DNA of 12,567 bases from CAZFAT01 sp964517075 (GCA_964517075.1 CAZFAT010000299.1:1-12567); one strand, 5' to 3'; positions 1 to 7,127 are shown, counted from the first letter of the stretch. Notes: generated by a model from the sequence alone, not told the origin. A program made the numbers and translations.

Positions 1-301
1 GCAGCACGTAGATGACGAGCGACTCGATCAACACCAACCCCAGAATCAGCACGCCGCGGATCTCGCCCGAGGCGCTTGGATTGCGGGCAATCGCCTCGGC
101 GGCCGATCCGATGGCGCGGCCCTGGCCGATCGCGCCCAGCCCGGCGGCGATCCCGAGCGCGAACCCGGCGGTCAGAATCGACGCCACGGCGATGTTCAGC
201 CCGCCGCCCGACGCGGCCGCTTCCGGTCCCTGCGCGTAGGCCGGCGCGGCGATCAGCGCCAGCAGTAGTCCCATCCCTGCCACAACGACACGCTTGCTCA
301 C
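1..301 (-). CDS. atpE: F0F1 ATP synthase subunit c (3' end beyond window)
   Basis: Subunit c forms the rotor ring of the membrane F0 sector, carrying one coupling ion per subunit past subunit a. One hundred codons are visible and the last few lie outside the window. The start is a GTG at 301-299, preceded by a strong AGGAGG (314-309) with a 7-nt spacer. Residues 1-23 look like a signal peptide (KR, a hydrophobic stretch, then AYA before Q24), an extension absent from the shortest c subunits. The inner helix carries G-Q-G (Q60) and a polar loop with ARNP (72-75). The outer helix carries the ion-binding carboxylate E93, followed by S94 and Y98. The Q-to-E spacing of 33 equals that of the Ilyobacter Na+-type subunit. 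It lies 45 nt downstream of atpB in the same operon. Identity is secure; the coupling ion is not. Confidence 0.95.
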   Translation of the reverse strand, partial: MSKRVVVAGMGLLLALIAAPAYAQGPEAAASGGGLNIAVASILTAGFALGIAAGLGAIGQGRAIGSAAEAIARNPSASGEIRGVLILGLVLIESLVIYVL

Positions 302-308
302 GTCCTGT

Positions 309-314
309 CCTCCT
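309..314 (-). promoter_or_regulatory. Strong ribosome binding site of atpE
   Basis: The minus strand reads AGGAGG seven nucleotides before the GTG at 301-299. This fixes the atpE start and fits the high translation that a multi-copy c subunit needs. The other atp genes here have no comparable site. Confidence 0.8.
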
Positions 315-346
315 GAAAACACGTTGGTTCGTTCCCGGCCGGCGCG

Positions 347-1156
347 TTACGCCGCGGCGGGCATCGGATGCGCGTCATGCGCGCCCTGCGCCCCATGATC
401 GTCGTGGTGCTCGATGACCACCGCCCCCTGCAGGTAGATGATCGTCAGCAGCACGAAGATGAATGCCTGCAGCCCGCCGGTGATCAGCCCGAGCGCCATC
501 ATGGGCAGGGGGATCAGGAACGGGATGATCATCGCCAGGATCATGATGACGAGTTCCTCGCCGAAGATGTTGCCGAACAACCGCAGCGAGAGCGACAGCA
601 CCCGCGACAGGTGGCTGATGATCTCGATGACGAAAAAGACCGGCGCCATCGCGGCCGGCACACCCGCCGGTCCGCCGAAGTGCTTGATATAGCCGATGAG
701 CCCCTGCGCCTTGATCCCCTGGAAGTGGTAGTACACCCACGCCGTGATCGCGCACCCGACGGTGACGTTGATGTTGCTCGTCGGCGCCATGAAGCCGGGC
801 ACGAGCCCGAGGTAGTTCCCCACCAGAATGAACGCGCCCAGGGCGCCCACGAGCGGCAGGAAGGTGCGCCCCTTCGGCCCGATGAACTGATCCAGCATGC
901 CGACGACGCCAAGGACCATGTCCTCGAGCACGATCTGAGCGCGGCTCGGGTGTTCCACGGAGAGACGCGACCGGATGATCAGCCCGAGCACCAGGAAGCC
1001 CAGCACGACGAGACCGCTCATCACCAGGTAGTTCGGAATCAGGTGATGCCCGAGTTCGGCGTGCACGCCGAAGCGTGCGAGCAACGGCGCGAACAGGGGA
1101 GCAAGGAGCGCGTTGACCCAGTCAACGATCAGCAGGGGATGTTCGAGTTGCTCCAT
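347..1156 (-). CDS. atpB: F0F1 ATP synthase subunit a
   Basis: Subunit a is the membrane stator channel of F0 that passes ions to and from the c-ring. The 269-residue product has the family layout. An N-terminal amphipathic stretch is followed by hydrophobic helices near 43-62, 100-120, 172-190, 200-216 and 222-247. The diagnostic block around residues 187-201 includes SLRLFGN and carries the essential stator arginine R192, followed by NIFGEE. A final helix has G-G-L-Q-A-F (227-232). The C-terminal tail (249-263) is unusually rich in His and Asp. The ATG at 1156-1154 lies 9 nt after the stop of the upstream atpI-like gene and has no convincing Shine-Dalgarno site, so translation is probably coupled. 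Length and motifs are normal for the family. Confidence 0.96.
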   Translation of the reverse strand: MEQLEHPLLIVDWVNALLAPLFAPLLARFGVHAELGHHLIPNYLVMSGLVVLGFLVLGLIIRSRLSVEHPSRAQIVLEDMVLGVVGMLDQFIGPKGRTFLPLVGALGAFILVGNYLGLVPGFMAPTSNINVTVGCAITAWVYYHFQGIKAQGLIGYIKHFGGPAGVPAAMAPVFFVIEIISHLSRVLSLSLRLFGNIFGEELVIMILAMIIPFLIPLPMMALGLITGGLQAFIFVLLTIIYLQGAVVIEHHDDHGAQGAHDAHPMPAAA

Positions 1157-1165
1157 GCGGCCGGA

Positions 1166-1579
1166 TCAGGAAGGTCGGAAGCGTCGCGTCAACTCGGCAG
1201 CCGCCGCCAGCATCGTGACGGACGCGCCGCACAGCAGCCCAAGCGGGGACAAACGCAAGCGGGCAATCATAACGTACGCCATTCCGGCCAGTAAAGCGTA
1301 CCGCAGCACGAACAGGGCCAGAAAATGGAGCCGCTGCGCCTGCGCCGGCGGCACGTCGGGCCGTGCAAGCACGGCGTCGACCAGACCTGTCACGCCGCGC
1401 CGGATGGCCCAGAAACTGACCAGTGACAACGCAGCGCCGCCGGCCACCGCCGCGGCGGTCCCGAGACCGCCCGACGGCAGGACCCCGGCCACGAGCGTTG
1501 CCACGCCCGTCAGGACGAACGCACGACGCCCCACGCGGCCGAGCAGCGCTTCCGTCGACGACGCCTCGGGCGTCGTCAT
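1166..1579 (-). CDS. atpI: AtpI-like ATP synthase subunit I family membrane protein
   Basis: A 137-residue hydrophobic protein with four predicted membrane helices (about 20-36, 40-59, 85-106 and 110-128) and a short basic C-terminus. Size, topology and position directly before atpB match the ATP synthase subunit I family. Members of that family are accessory factors linked to c-ring assembly or Mg2+ supply and are not part of the finished enzyme. Sequence conservation in this family is weak, so the assignment rests mainly on context. The ATG overlaps the stop of the upstream atpZ-like gene by 4 nt (ATGA, 1579-1576), which implies translational coupling. Confidence 0.75.
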   Translation of the reverse strand: MTTPEASSTEALLGRVGRRAFVLTGVATLVAGVLPSGGLGTAAAVAGGAALSLVSFWAIRRGVTGLVDAVLARPDVPPAQAQRLHFLALFVLRYALLAGMAYVMIARLRLSPLGLLCGASVTMLAAAAELTRRFRPS

Positions 1580-1854
1580 TTCTGGAGCCTCCGCATCGTC
1601 CGGTAGATGTTGAGCACGCCGGCGGCCAGGCCCAGCAGGAAGCCCCCGATGAAGAACGTCGGCGACCAGCCGGTGAGCCGATCGAGCCAGAGGCCGAGCG
1701 CCACGCCGAGCACGAGCGCGATGACGACCGACAGGCCGAGGGTTCCGAGCGTCCCGAAGGTCCGCAGGGCCTCCAGTCGGGCCTGGGCGGCCCGCTTCGC
1801 CGTCGAATCCGGCGTACTTTCAGGCGGTCCCGGGTCAGGAACTTCGGGGCTCAC
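1576..1854 (-). CDS. atpZ: AtpZ-like F0F1 ATPase accessory protein
   Basis: A 92-residue protein with a Pro/Ser/Glu-rich soluble N-terminus (1-30) and two membrane helices (about 37-56 and 65-84). The helices are separated by a short loop with the pattern G-L-W-L-D-R-L-T-G (53-62). The second helix has the G-x-x-x-G spacing and ends in N-x-Y-R-x-x-R-R (82-89). This is the small two-helix membrane protein often encoded first in bacterial atp operons (AtpZ/'ATPase gene 1' family), which acts with AtpI in assembly or divalent-cation supply. The start is a GTG at 1854-1852. An in-frame stop 24 nt upstream (1881-1879) limits alternatives. There is no good Shine-Dalgarno site; a -10-like element sits 6 nt upstream. 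Confidence 0.72.
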   Translation of the reverse strand: MSPEVPDPGPPESTPDSTAKRAAQARLEALRTFGTLGTLGLSVVIALVLGVALGLWLDRLTGWSPTFFIGGFLLGLAAGVLNIYRTMRRLQK

Positions 1855-1860
1855 CCCGCT

Positions 1861-1866
1861 ATGGTA
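1861..1866 (-). promoter_or_regulatory. Candidate -10 element of the atp operon (leaderless start)
   Basis: The minus strand reads TACCAT (1866-1861), then AGCGGG, then the GTG start of the atpZ-like gene. A TAnnnT element ending 6 nt before the start codon would place transcription at or next to the GTG, giving a leaderless mRNA. No convincing -35 box is visible. The same arrangement precedes the antitoxin at 9629. The divergent space 1855-2007 must hold promoters for both operons. Confidence 0.35.
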
Positions 1867-1871
1867 CCCGG

Positions 1872-1877
1872 TATACT
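1872..1877 (+). promoter_or_regulatory. Candidate -10 element for the VWA operon
   Basis: TATACT matches the sigma-70 -10 consensus at five of six positions and lies in the divergent intergenic region about 130 nt upstream of the first VWA gene. No recognisable -35 box is found at the usual distance, so this is weak. The core GTATAC (1871-1876) is palindromic, so the signal reads on both strands. Confidence 0.2.
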
Positions 1878-1997
1878 TTCAGCGACTACTTCCAATTTGT
1901 GGAGGCCGCCTCGTGGCTGGCCAGTAAGCGCCGCGCCGCGCTCAGTCGTCGAACTTCGTAAGGCCTGAGGTCGGGTCGCGACCGGCCTTCATCAGAC

Positions 1998-2007
1998 AGG
2001 AGCTCCT
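1998..2007 (+). promoter_or_regulatory. Ribosome binding site inside a 10-bp perfect palindrome
   Basis: AGGAGCTCCT holds the AGGAG Shine-Dalgarno sequence (1998-2002), 5 nt before the ATG at 2008, and supports that start. The whole 10-mer is self-complementary. With no loop it cannot fold back on itself, so any regulatory role is doubtful. Confidence 0.6.
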
Positions 2008-3021
2008 ATGACTCGCCGCTTCGTTGTCGCGATCGTCGCTCTCGGCCTCGTGCCGCTCGTTGCTCCGGCCCCACGGGCTCAGCAGACCGAGGTCGGCGGG
2101 CACACGGTGTATGTCAGCGTGACCGGCAGAAACGACGTGCCGGTCGCCGGCCTTGTCGCCGAGAACTTCCGTGTCCGGGAAGACAACCAGGACCGCGCGA
2201 TCCTGCAGGTCGCGGCCGCGCCGCCACCCAGCCATCTGGCCCTGCTCATCGACGACGGGCGGGCGGTGGACGCCCTGTCCATGGTGCAGGACTTCCGCAA
2301 GATGCTGCCCGCGGTGTTCCGCGAGGCCATGAAGGTGATGCCCGGCACCGAGGTCGCGTACTGGACCCTCGGCGAGCCGCCCACCCGTCGCGTGGACTTC
2401 TCGGCCAACATCACGTCCTTCGACGCCGCCCTGGCGGTGTTCGCGGGGCGTCCGGGGCCCGGCGCGAGCTTCCTCGAAGCGGTGTACCTCTCGGCGGGAG
2501 AGCTGCGGGCGCGCAACGCGCCGCGCCCGGCCATCGTCGCCTTCCTGGTCGAGGACAACCTCGAAGTCGCCGAACGCAAGGGTGAAGTGGTTGAGGCGCA
2601 GGTGAAGGCGGCAGGGGCGTCGCTCTGGAGCGTCGTGCTGCAGCCGCAGATGCGCAGTCAGATGGGGCCTGTGGGCGACGGGGGCGGCGGCGGAGGTTTC
2701 GGCGCTCGTGGCGGAACCGACCTGTCCCTTGGTGATCTGACGTCGATGATGAACGAATCGGCGAGCGCGGAAGACGTGAACAAGTTGCGCGATCGCGGCT
2801 ATGTCATGGGTGATGTCAGCCGCCGCAGCGGCGGTGTCGAGCGCCGCGTCGGATCGAAGCAGGGCGTCGGCCCCATGCTCTCGCGCGTGCTCACGATGAT
2901 CTCCCAGCGCTACGCCGTGAGCTACGCGCGCCCGGCCGGCGCGCCCGTGCCCAAGAAGCTGGAAGTCCGGCTGCAGGGCAAGTCGGGCACGGTCGTGGCG
3001 CCGCAGTGGGCCGTGAAATGA
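2008..3021 (+). CDS. Secreted VWA-like protein with degenerate MIDAS
   Basis: A 337-residue exported protein of the 'VWFA-related Acidobacterial domain' type. A signal peptide spans residues 1-24 (RR, hydrophobic core, P-R-A before QQ). A short beta-sandwich-like opening (about 30-68) contains the pattern V-x-x-L-V-A-E-N-F-R-V-R-E-D, shared with the next gene. The VWA fold begins near residue 77. The strand that should carry the metal-binding D-x-S-x-S reads I-D-D-G-R-A (81-86), so both serines are missing. The later metal positions are approximated by S154 and E182/D183. A glycine run (225-230) marks a flexible insert. The end resembles the partner's C-terminus (R-Y-A-V-S-Y, 301-306). It probably acts outside the cytoplasmic membrane in protein-protein contacts; the ligand is unknown. 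Its stop overlaps the next start by 4 nt. Confidence 0.85.
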   Translation: MTRRFVVAIVALGLVPLVAPAPRAQQTEVGGHTVYVSVTGRNDVPVAGLVAENFRVREDNQDRAILQVAAAPPPSHLALLIDDGRAVDALSMVQDFRKMLPAVFREAMKVMPGTEVAYWTLGEPPTRRVDFSANITSFDAALAVFAGRPGPGASFLEAVYLSAGELRARNAPRPAIVAFLVEDNLEVAERKGEVVEAQVKAAGASLWSVVLQPQMRSQMGPVGDGGGGGGFGARGGTDLSLGDLTSMMNESASAEDVNKLRDRGYVMGDVSRRSGGVERRVGSKQGVGPMLSRVLTMISQRYAVSYARPAGAPVPKKLEVRLQGKSGTVVAPQWAVK

Positions 3022-3941
3022 CCCGAGCGGCGATCGCCTGCGCCGCGCTCGCGCTCGCCGGCGCGGCGGCAGGCGCCGCCCACGCTCAAGTCTTTCGCGG
3101 CGGCACGGACACCGTGCTGCTGAGCGTGACGGTGGCCGACGCCAGGGGCAAGCCCCTGGCGGGCCTCGGCCGGGACGATTTCCTCGTGTTCGAGGACAAG
3201 ACTCCCCAGACGATTTCGGTGTTCGCCAGCGATCCGCAGCCGGTGGCGTTGTCGCTGCTGCTCGACTCCAGCCTCAGCATGGAGCGCACATTGACGCTCG
3301 CGCAGGAGGCCGCCATCGGCTTCGTGCAGCGCCTCGGGCCCGAGGACGTCGCTCAGGTCATCGACTTCAACAGCACCAGCGACACGCGCATCCGTCAGGG
3401 ATTCACCGGCGATCGGCAGGCACTCGAGCGCGCGATTCGCCGGATCCGGCCCGGCGGCTGGACGGCGCTCTACGATGCGTTGTACATCGGCATCGCCGAG
3501 GCGCATCGACAGCGGCCGCGTCCCGCCGACGCCGTCCGACGCCAGGCCGTGGTCGTGTTGTCGGACGGCGAGAACACAGAAAGCCTCAAGACGTCGGACG
3601 ACGTGCTCGACTCCGCGAAGCGGTCGGACGTCATGGTGTACGCCGTGGCGATTCGCGACAAGTCCAACGGGCGGCCGAGTGGCTATAACGAGGCGGAGTA
3701 CGTGCTGCGCGCCCTCGCCCAGACGACCGGCGGTCGCGTGTTCGTCGCGGACGACCCGGCCCAGCTTCCCGTGATCTACAACCAGATCGCGGACGAACTG
3801 GCGCACCAGTACCTCATCGGCTACACGTCGAAGAATGCCAGGCGCGACGGCGGCTGGCGGCAAGTCGCAGTCCAGCTGCAGCCCTCCAGCAGGGTCGCGC
3901 GCACGCGCGCTGGATACTTCGGCCCCGCGAAGGGGCGCTGA
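3018..3941 (+). CDS. Secreted VWA-domain protein with intact MIDAS
   Basis: A 307-residue exported protein whose start is the ATG at 3018 that overlaps the previous stop (ATGA). An in-frame GTG at 3006 would add four residues and is less likely. The signal peptide covers residues 1-23 (A-H-A before QVF). An N-terminal module (about 30-70) with V-x-D-x-x-G-K-P-L-x-G-L and D-D-F-L-V-F-E-D precedes a VWA domain (77-265). Its metal-ion-dependent adhesion site is complete: D83-S-S85-L-S87, T149 in G-G-W-T-A-L, and D183 in L-S-D-G-E-N. The C-terminal Y-L-I-G-Y-T (264-269) is typical of the acidobacterial family. It is probably a periplasmic or surface adhesion or scaffold protein working with its degenerate paralog. 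Substrate and partner cannot be read from sequence. Confidence 0.9.
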   Translation: MTRAAIACAALALAGAAAGAAHAQVFRGGTDTVLLSVTVADARGKPLAGLGRDDFLVFEDKTPQTISVFASDPQPVALSLLLDSSLSMERTLTLAQEAAIGFVQRLGPEDVAQVIDFNSTSDTRIRQGFTGDRQALERAIRRIRPGGWTALYDALYIGIAEAHRQRPRPADAVRRQAVVVLSDGENTESLKTSDDVLDSAKRSDVMVYAVAIRDKSNGRPSGYNEAEYVLRALAQTTGGRVFVADDPAQLPVIYNQIADELAHQYLIGYTSKNARRDGGWRQVAVQLQPSSRVARTRAGYFGPAKGR

Positions 3942-3945
3942 CCCG

Positions 3946-5478
3946 GTGCCCGGGCGCGTCTACCTGATCGGAGCGGGCCCGGGCGACCCGGGGCTCGTGA
4001 CCGCCCGCGGCATGCGCCTGCTGGCCGAGGCCGACGTCGTCGTCTACGACGCAGCCGTCGAGGCCGTGCTCCGTTGGGCACGACCGGAAGCCGAGCGCAT
4101 CGCCGCCGGTGCTCCCGCCGAACGTGATACCGCTCAGGACGCCATCTCGATGCTGGTCGCCGAGAAGGCGCGCGACGGCCACGTCGTCGCCCGCCTCAAG
4201 TGGGGTGACCCGTTCGTGTTCGACAGCGGCGGCAAGGAAGCGCTGTTCCTGCACGAGCAGGGCGTGCCGTTCGAGGTCGTCCCCGGCGTGCCAGCCGCGA
4301 TCGGCAGCCCGGCCTATGCCGGGATTCCCGCTACCTATCCCGGCGCGGGCGACGCGCTTGTCCTGATCCGGGGCCAGGAAGACGATGTCGGCGCTCTGCC
4401 CGAACTCGATTGGGACGCGCTGGTGCGGCTCGACGGCACGACGATCTGCTATGCCGGCGCCCGACTGGCCACGGCGCTCTTGCAGCAGCTGATGGATCAC
4501 GGCCTGCCGCCCAGGAGTCCGGCGGCGCTCGTCTACAGTGGCACTCAGCCGGTGCAGCGGACGGTGACCGGCTCCGTGAGCGAACTGGTCGGGACCCTCA
4601 CGGCCGATGGCAGCCCGGCTGGCCCGTCGATCGTGGTGATCGGCGGCGTCGTCGGCCTGCGCGACCACCTCCGCTGGTTCGACGAGCGTCCGCTGTTCGG
4701 CCGGCGGATTGTCGTGACGCGGTCGCAGGAGCAGGCACGAGAACTGATCGACGGCCTGGAAAACCTGGGGGCGCAGGCGATTCAGGCGCCGACCTTCCGG
4801 CTGGCCCCACCCGAGGATCCCGAGGCGCTCGACCGCGCCGCGGCGTCCGTCGATCAGTATCAGTGGGTGGTCTTCGAGTCGGCCAACGCCGTGGCGCGTT
4901 TCCTCTCGGCGCTGCACCGGGGGCCGCGTGACCTTCGCGCGCTCGGCCGGGTCACGGTGTGCGCGATCGGCACATCCACCGCCGATCGCCTGGCGGCCGG
5001 CGGCATCAAGGCTGACGTCGTGGTCGCGGAACTTGGCGCCGACGCCGTCGGACAGGCGATGGCGGCGTACGGCCCCATCGACAACCAGCGGATCCTGATC
5101 GTCCGGCCGGATCACTTCCTCGACGTCGTCGCGGACGATCTCGGCCGCCGCGGCGCGGCGGTCACCGACCTGGTCGCGTACCGCACGGCCGCGGCCGACC
5201 CCGACTCGCCCGCGGCCCAGGAGCTCTATCGGCTGCTGCTGGACGGCGCGATTGATGCGGTCACGTTCACCAACCCGACGGCCGTGCGTCGATTCGCGTC
5301 GCTCATTGGCGAGGAGCAGGCGGCGGACCTCTTGAACACGACCGTCGTGGCCGCCATCGGACCCGTGACGGCGGCGGCTGCGGTGGCACTCGGGGTGCGC
5401 GATCCCATCGTTCCCGCCATCTATACCGTGGACGGGATGATCGCCGCGCTCGTGGAACGGTTCAGGCCCGTCGGATGA
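3946..5478 (+). CDS. SUMT-like methyltransferase / uroporphyrinogen-III synthase fusion
   Basis: A 510-residue two-domain tetrapyrrole enzyme. Residues 1-240 resemble uroporphyrinogen-III C-methyltransferase (SAM-dependent methylation at C2 and C7 toward siroheme and cobalamin). They include the nucleotide-binding start Y-L-I-G-A-G-P-G-D-P-G and F-E-V-V-P-G-V. Residues 251-506 match uroporphyrinogen-III synthase (HemD, cyclisation of hydroxymethylbilane), with F-G-R-R-I-V-V-T-R, a conserved Y-R-T and T-F-T-N-P-T-A-V (440-447). The start is taken as the GTG at 3946, directly before the conserved first strand; an upstream ATG at 3835 would overlap the VWA gene deeply. The methyltransferase half departs from the usual R-L-K-G-G-D-P-F-V-F-G-R signature: W86 replaces the first Gly, and Asp-Ser follow the F-V-F. 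Its activity is therefore uncertain, while the HemD half looks intact. It is third in the VWA operon after a 4-nt gap, an odd metabolic pairing. Confidence 0.88.
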   Translation: MPGRVYLIGAGPGDPGLVTARGMRLLAEADVVVYDAAVEAVLRWARPEAERIAAGAPAERDTAQDAISMLVAEKARDGHVVARLKWGDPFVFDSGGKEALFLHEQGVPFEVVPGVPAAIGSPAYAGIPATYPGAGDALVLIRGQEDDVGALPELDWDALVRLDGTTICYAGARLATALLQQLMDHGLPPRSPAALVYSGTQPVQRTVTGSVSELVGTLTADGSPAGPSIVVIGGVVGLRDHLRWFDERPLFGRRIVVTRSQEQARELIDGLENLGAQAIQAPTFRLAPPEDPEALDRAAASVDQYQWVVFESANAVARFLSALHRGPRDLRALGRVTVCAIGTSTADRLAAGGIKADVVVAELGADAVGQAMAAYGPIDNQRILIVRPDHFLDVVADDLGRRGAAVTDLVAYRTAAADPDSPAAQELYRLLLDGAIDAVTFTNPTAVRRFASLIGEEQAADLLNTTVVAAIGPVTAAAAVALGVRDPIVPAIYTVDGMIAALVERFRPVG

Positions 5479-5597
5479 AGGAGGAGCCTACCCCGGAAAG
5501 AACGACGGCAACGCGACGTCGCGCATGGTGCGCAGACCGGGTGGGCGACGCGGACTGGCTGCGCGCACCTCATGCCGAGGGCGTTCGGCTCCGGTGA
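5475..5597 (+). other. 40-codon open frame overlapping the hemD stop; possible gene remnant
   Basis: An ATG overlaps the stop of the preceding fusion gene (ATGA) and opens a 40-residue basic frame ending at 5597. The frame matches nothing I recognise. A strong Shine-Dalgarno-like AAGGAGGAG (5479-5487) lies just inside it with no start codon at the right distance behind it. The simplest reading is that another gene once followed here and was removed when the transposon region arrived. The stretch from here to about 5760 contains no other convincing gene. Confidence 0.25.
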
Positions 5598-5666
5598 GCG
5601 CGCCGCGGGCGACAGACACCGTCGCAGCCGGCCAGCTCGCGAGCGGCTTCGGGCAGGAGCGCCAGG

Positions 5667-7127
5667 GTGCGCCTCCTGACGTCACGCGGGCATCTGGCCC
5701 GGTGGTCCCGGCCGTCCGACGGTGACGATGGCATCAGGGGGGACCGACGATTCTTCAACCCGGTCCTGGGGCGACCGTCGCAGAATCTGACGGGCCTACC
5801 GGCGTTCGTCGATGACGAGTTCCGGAACTTCCTGCGCTGCGGCTGGCTCGCCGGCGGCTTCGCCCGGTTCCGTTGTGGAGGCTGCGGCGCGGAGCGGCTG
5901 GTGGCGTTCTCGTGCAAGGGCCGCGGGTTCTGCCCGAGCTGCGGGGGGCGTCGTATGGTGGAACGTGCCGCCCACCTGGTCGATGCGGTGCTGCCGGATG
6001 TCCCGGTCCGGCAGTGGGTGCTGACGCTGCCTCTTCGACTGCGCTACCGGCTGGCCTGGGATCACGACCTCTGCCGAGCCGTTGTCGGCGTCTTCGTCCA
6101 CGCCGTCTTCGCGACGCTGCGCCGGCGCGCGGCCTGGGACGGCATCGCGGGCGGACGAAGCGGCGCCGTCACCATCCTGCAGAGGTTTGGCGGCGCCGTG
6201 AATCTCAATATCCACGTTCATGCCTTGATCCTGGACGGCTGCTACACGAAGAGTGCGGCCGGTGAGTTCGCGTTCCATCCGGTCGACGGCTTCACGGCCC
6301 TCGACGTCGCGGAGACACTGCAGCACGTCCAAGTTGGCATCACCCATCTTGTCGATCGGTGGCGGCGCGACGATGCAGGCTGGATGGACGACGCGCCGGC
6401 AACGAGCGCCCTGGCGGCGGCGTCGGTGCAGAACGCCGTCGCGCTTGGGGGCCGAGTTGGCCAGTCCGTGGCACGCATGGGCGAGCCGCGCGATGTCGAG
6501 GACGCGGCCAACGTCTCCGCCGAGCGCTGCCACGCGCAATGGGACGGCTTCGACGTCGACGCCAGTCACGTCGTGCCGGCCGGCGCGCGCGATCGGCTCG
6601 AAAGGCTCTGCCGGTACGTGCTGCGTCCACCCGTGGTCAGCGAGCGGCTGCATCTGTGTGACGACGGGCAGGTGGTCTGGCGGCTGCCGCGCCCGTGGAA
6701 GAATGGCACGACCCATGTGCGGTTCGATCCGTGCGACTTCCTGGGACGGCTGGCCGTGCTGGTGCCACGGCCACGGGTGAACCTGCTCTTTTACCACGGG
6801 GTACTGGGAGCGCGGTCGGCGTGGCGCCGGGCGATTGTGCCGGGCCGGGTGGCAGCGCGTGGCGAGACGTCGGCCGCGGCACCTGGCCCGCCGTCGGAGG
6901 CGACGCCCGCGCCGCGGCGCCGCCAGTGGGCAGACCTGATGCGCCGCAGCTTCAGGTTCGATGTCCTGGCGTGCGCCCGCTGCGGCGGGCGGCTGCGCCT
7001 AATCGCGCTGATCCAGCAGGCAGAGGTCATCGGCCGCATCCTGACGCACCTGGGTGTCCCGACTGAGCTGCCCACGCCGCGGCCGGCCCGGTCACTGCCG
7101 CACCTGCGCGTCTTCGCCGACAACTGA
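5667..7127 (+). mobile_element. IS91-like transposase, N-terminus abnormal
   Basis: A rolling-circle (HUH) type transposase of the IS91-related group with an N-terminal zinc-binding domain. Counting from the GTG at 5667 (486 residues), a zinc ribbon is seen at C70-x2-C73 and C83-x5-C89-x2-C92 with the family block F-S-C-K-G-R-G-F-C-P-S-C. Next come P-V-R-Q-W-V-L-T-L-P (113-122), the H-V-H metal motif (183-185) in N-L-N-I-H-V-H-A-L-I-L-D-G, and the probable catalytic tyrosine region R-Y-V-L-R-P-P (316-322, Y317). A conserved Y-H-G-V follows, then a C-terminal C-x2-C (436-439). Homology is recognisable only from about residue 42 (T-G-L-P-A-F-V-D-D-E-F). The helix that usually precedes it is missing or replaced, so the true start is unknown and the copy may be inactive. 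Element ends are not defined. Confidence 0.88.

Noticed and set aside
368..1294. A 308-codon plus-strand frame opposite atpB
   Set aside because: It is antisense to a secure subunit a gene, has low-complexity Arg/His/Asp-rich composition, and arises from the GC-rich third positions of atpB.
3835..3945. Upstream ATG extending the SUMT-HemD fusion by 37 residues
   Set aside because: It would overlap the VWA gene by over 100 nt, and the extra residues are low-complexity. The GTG at 3946 lies directly before the conserved first strand.
3814..5115. A 433-codon minus-strand frame opposite the SUMT-HemD fusion
   Set aside because: It is a typical high-GC shadow frame with no recognisable domain. 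The plus strand has clear family motifs throughout.
5796..6797. A 333-codon minus-strand frame opposite the transposase
   Set aside because: It covers the zinc and HUH motifs of the plus-strand transposase, and its own translation is His/Arg-rich without domain structure.
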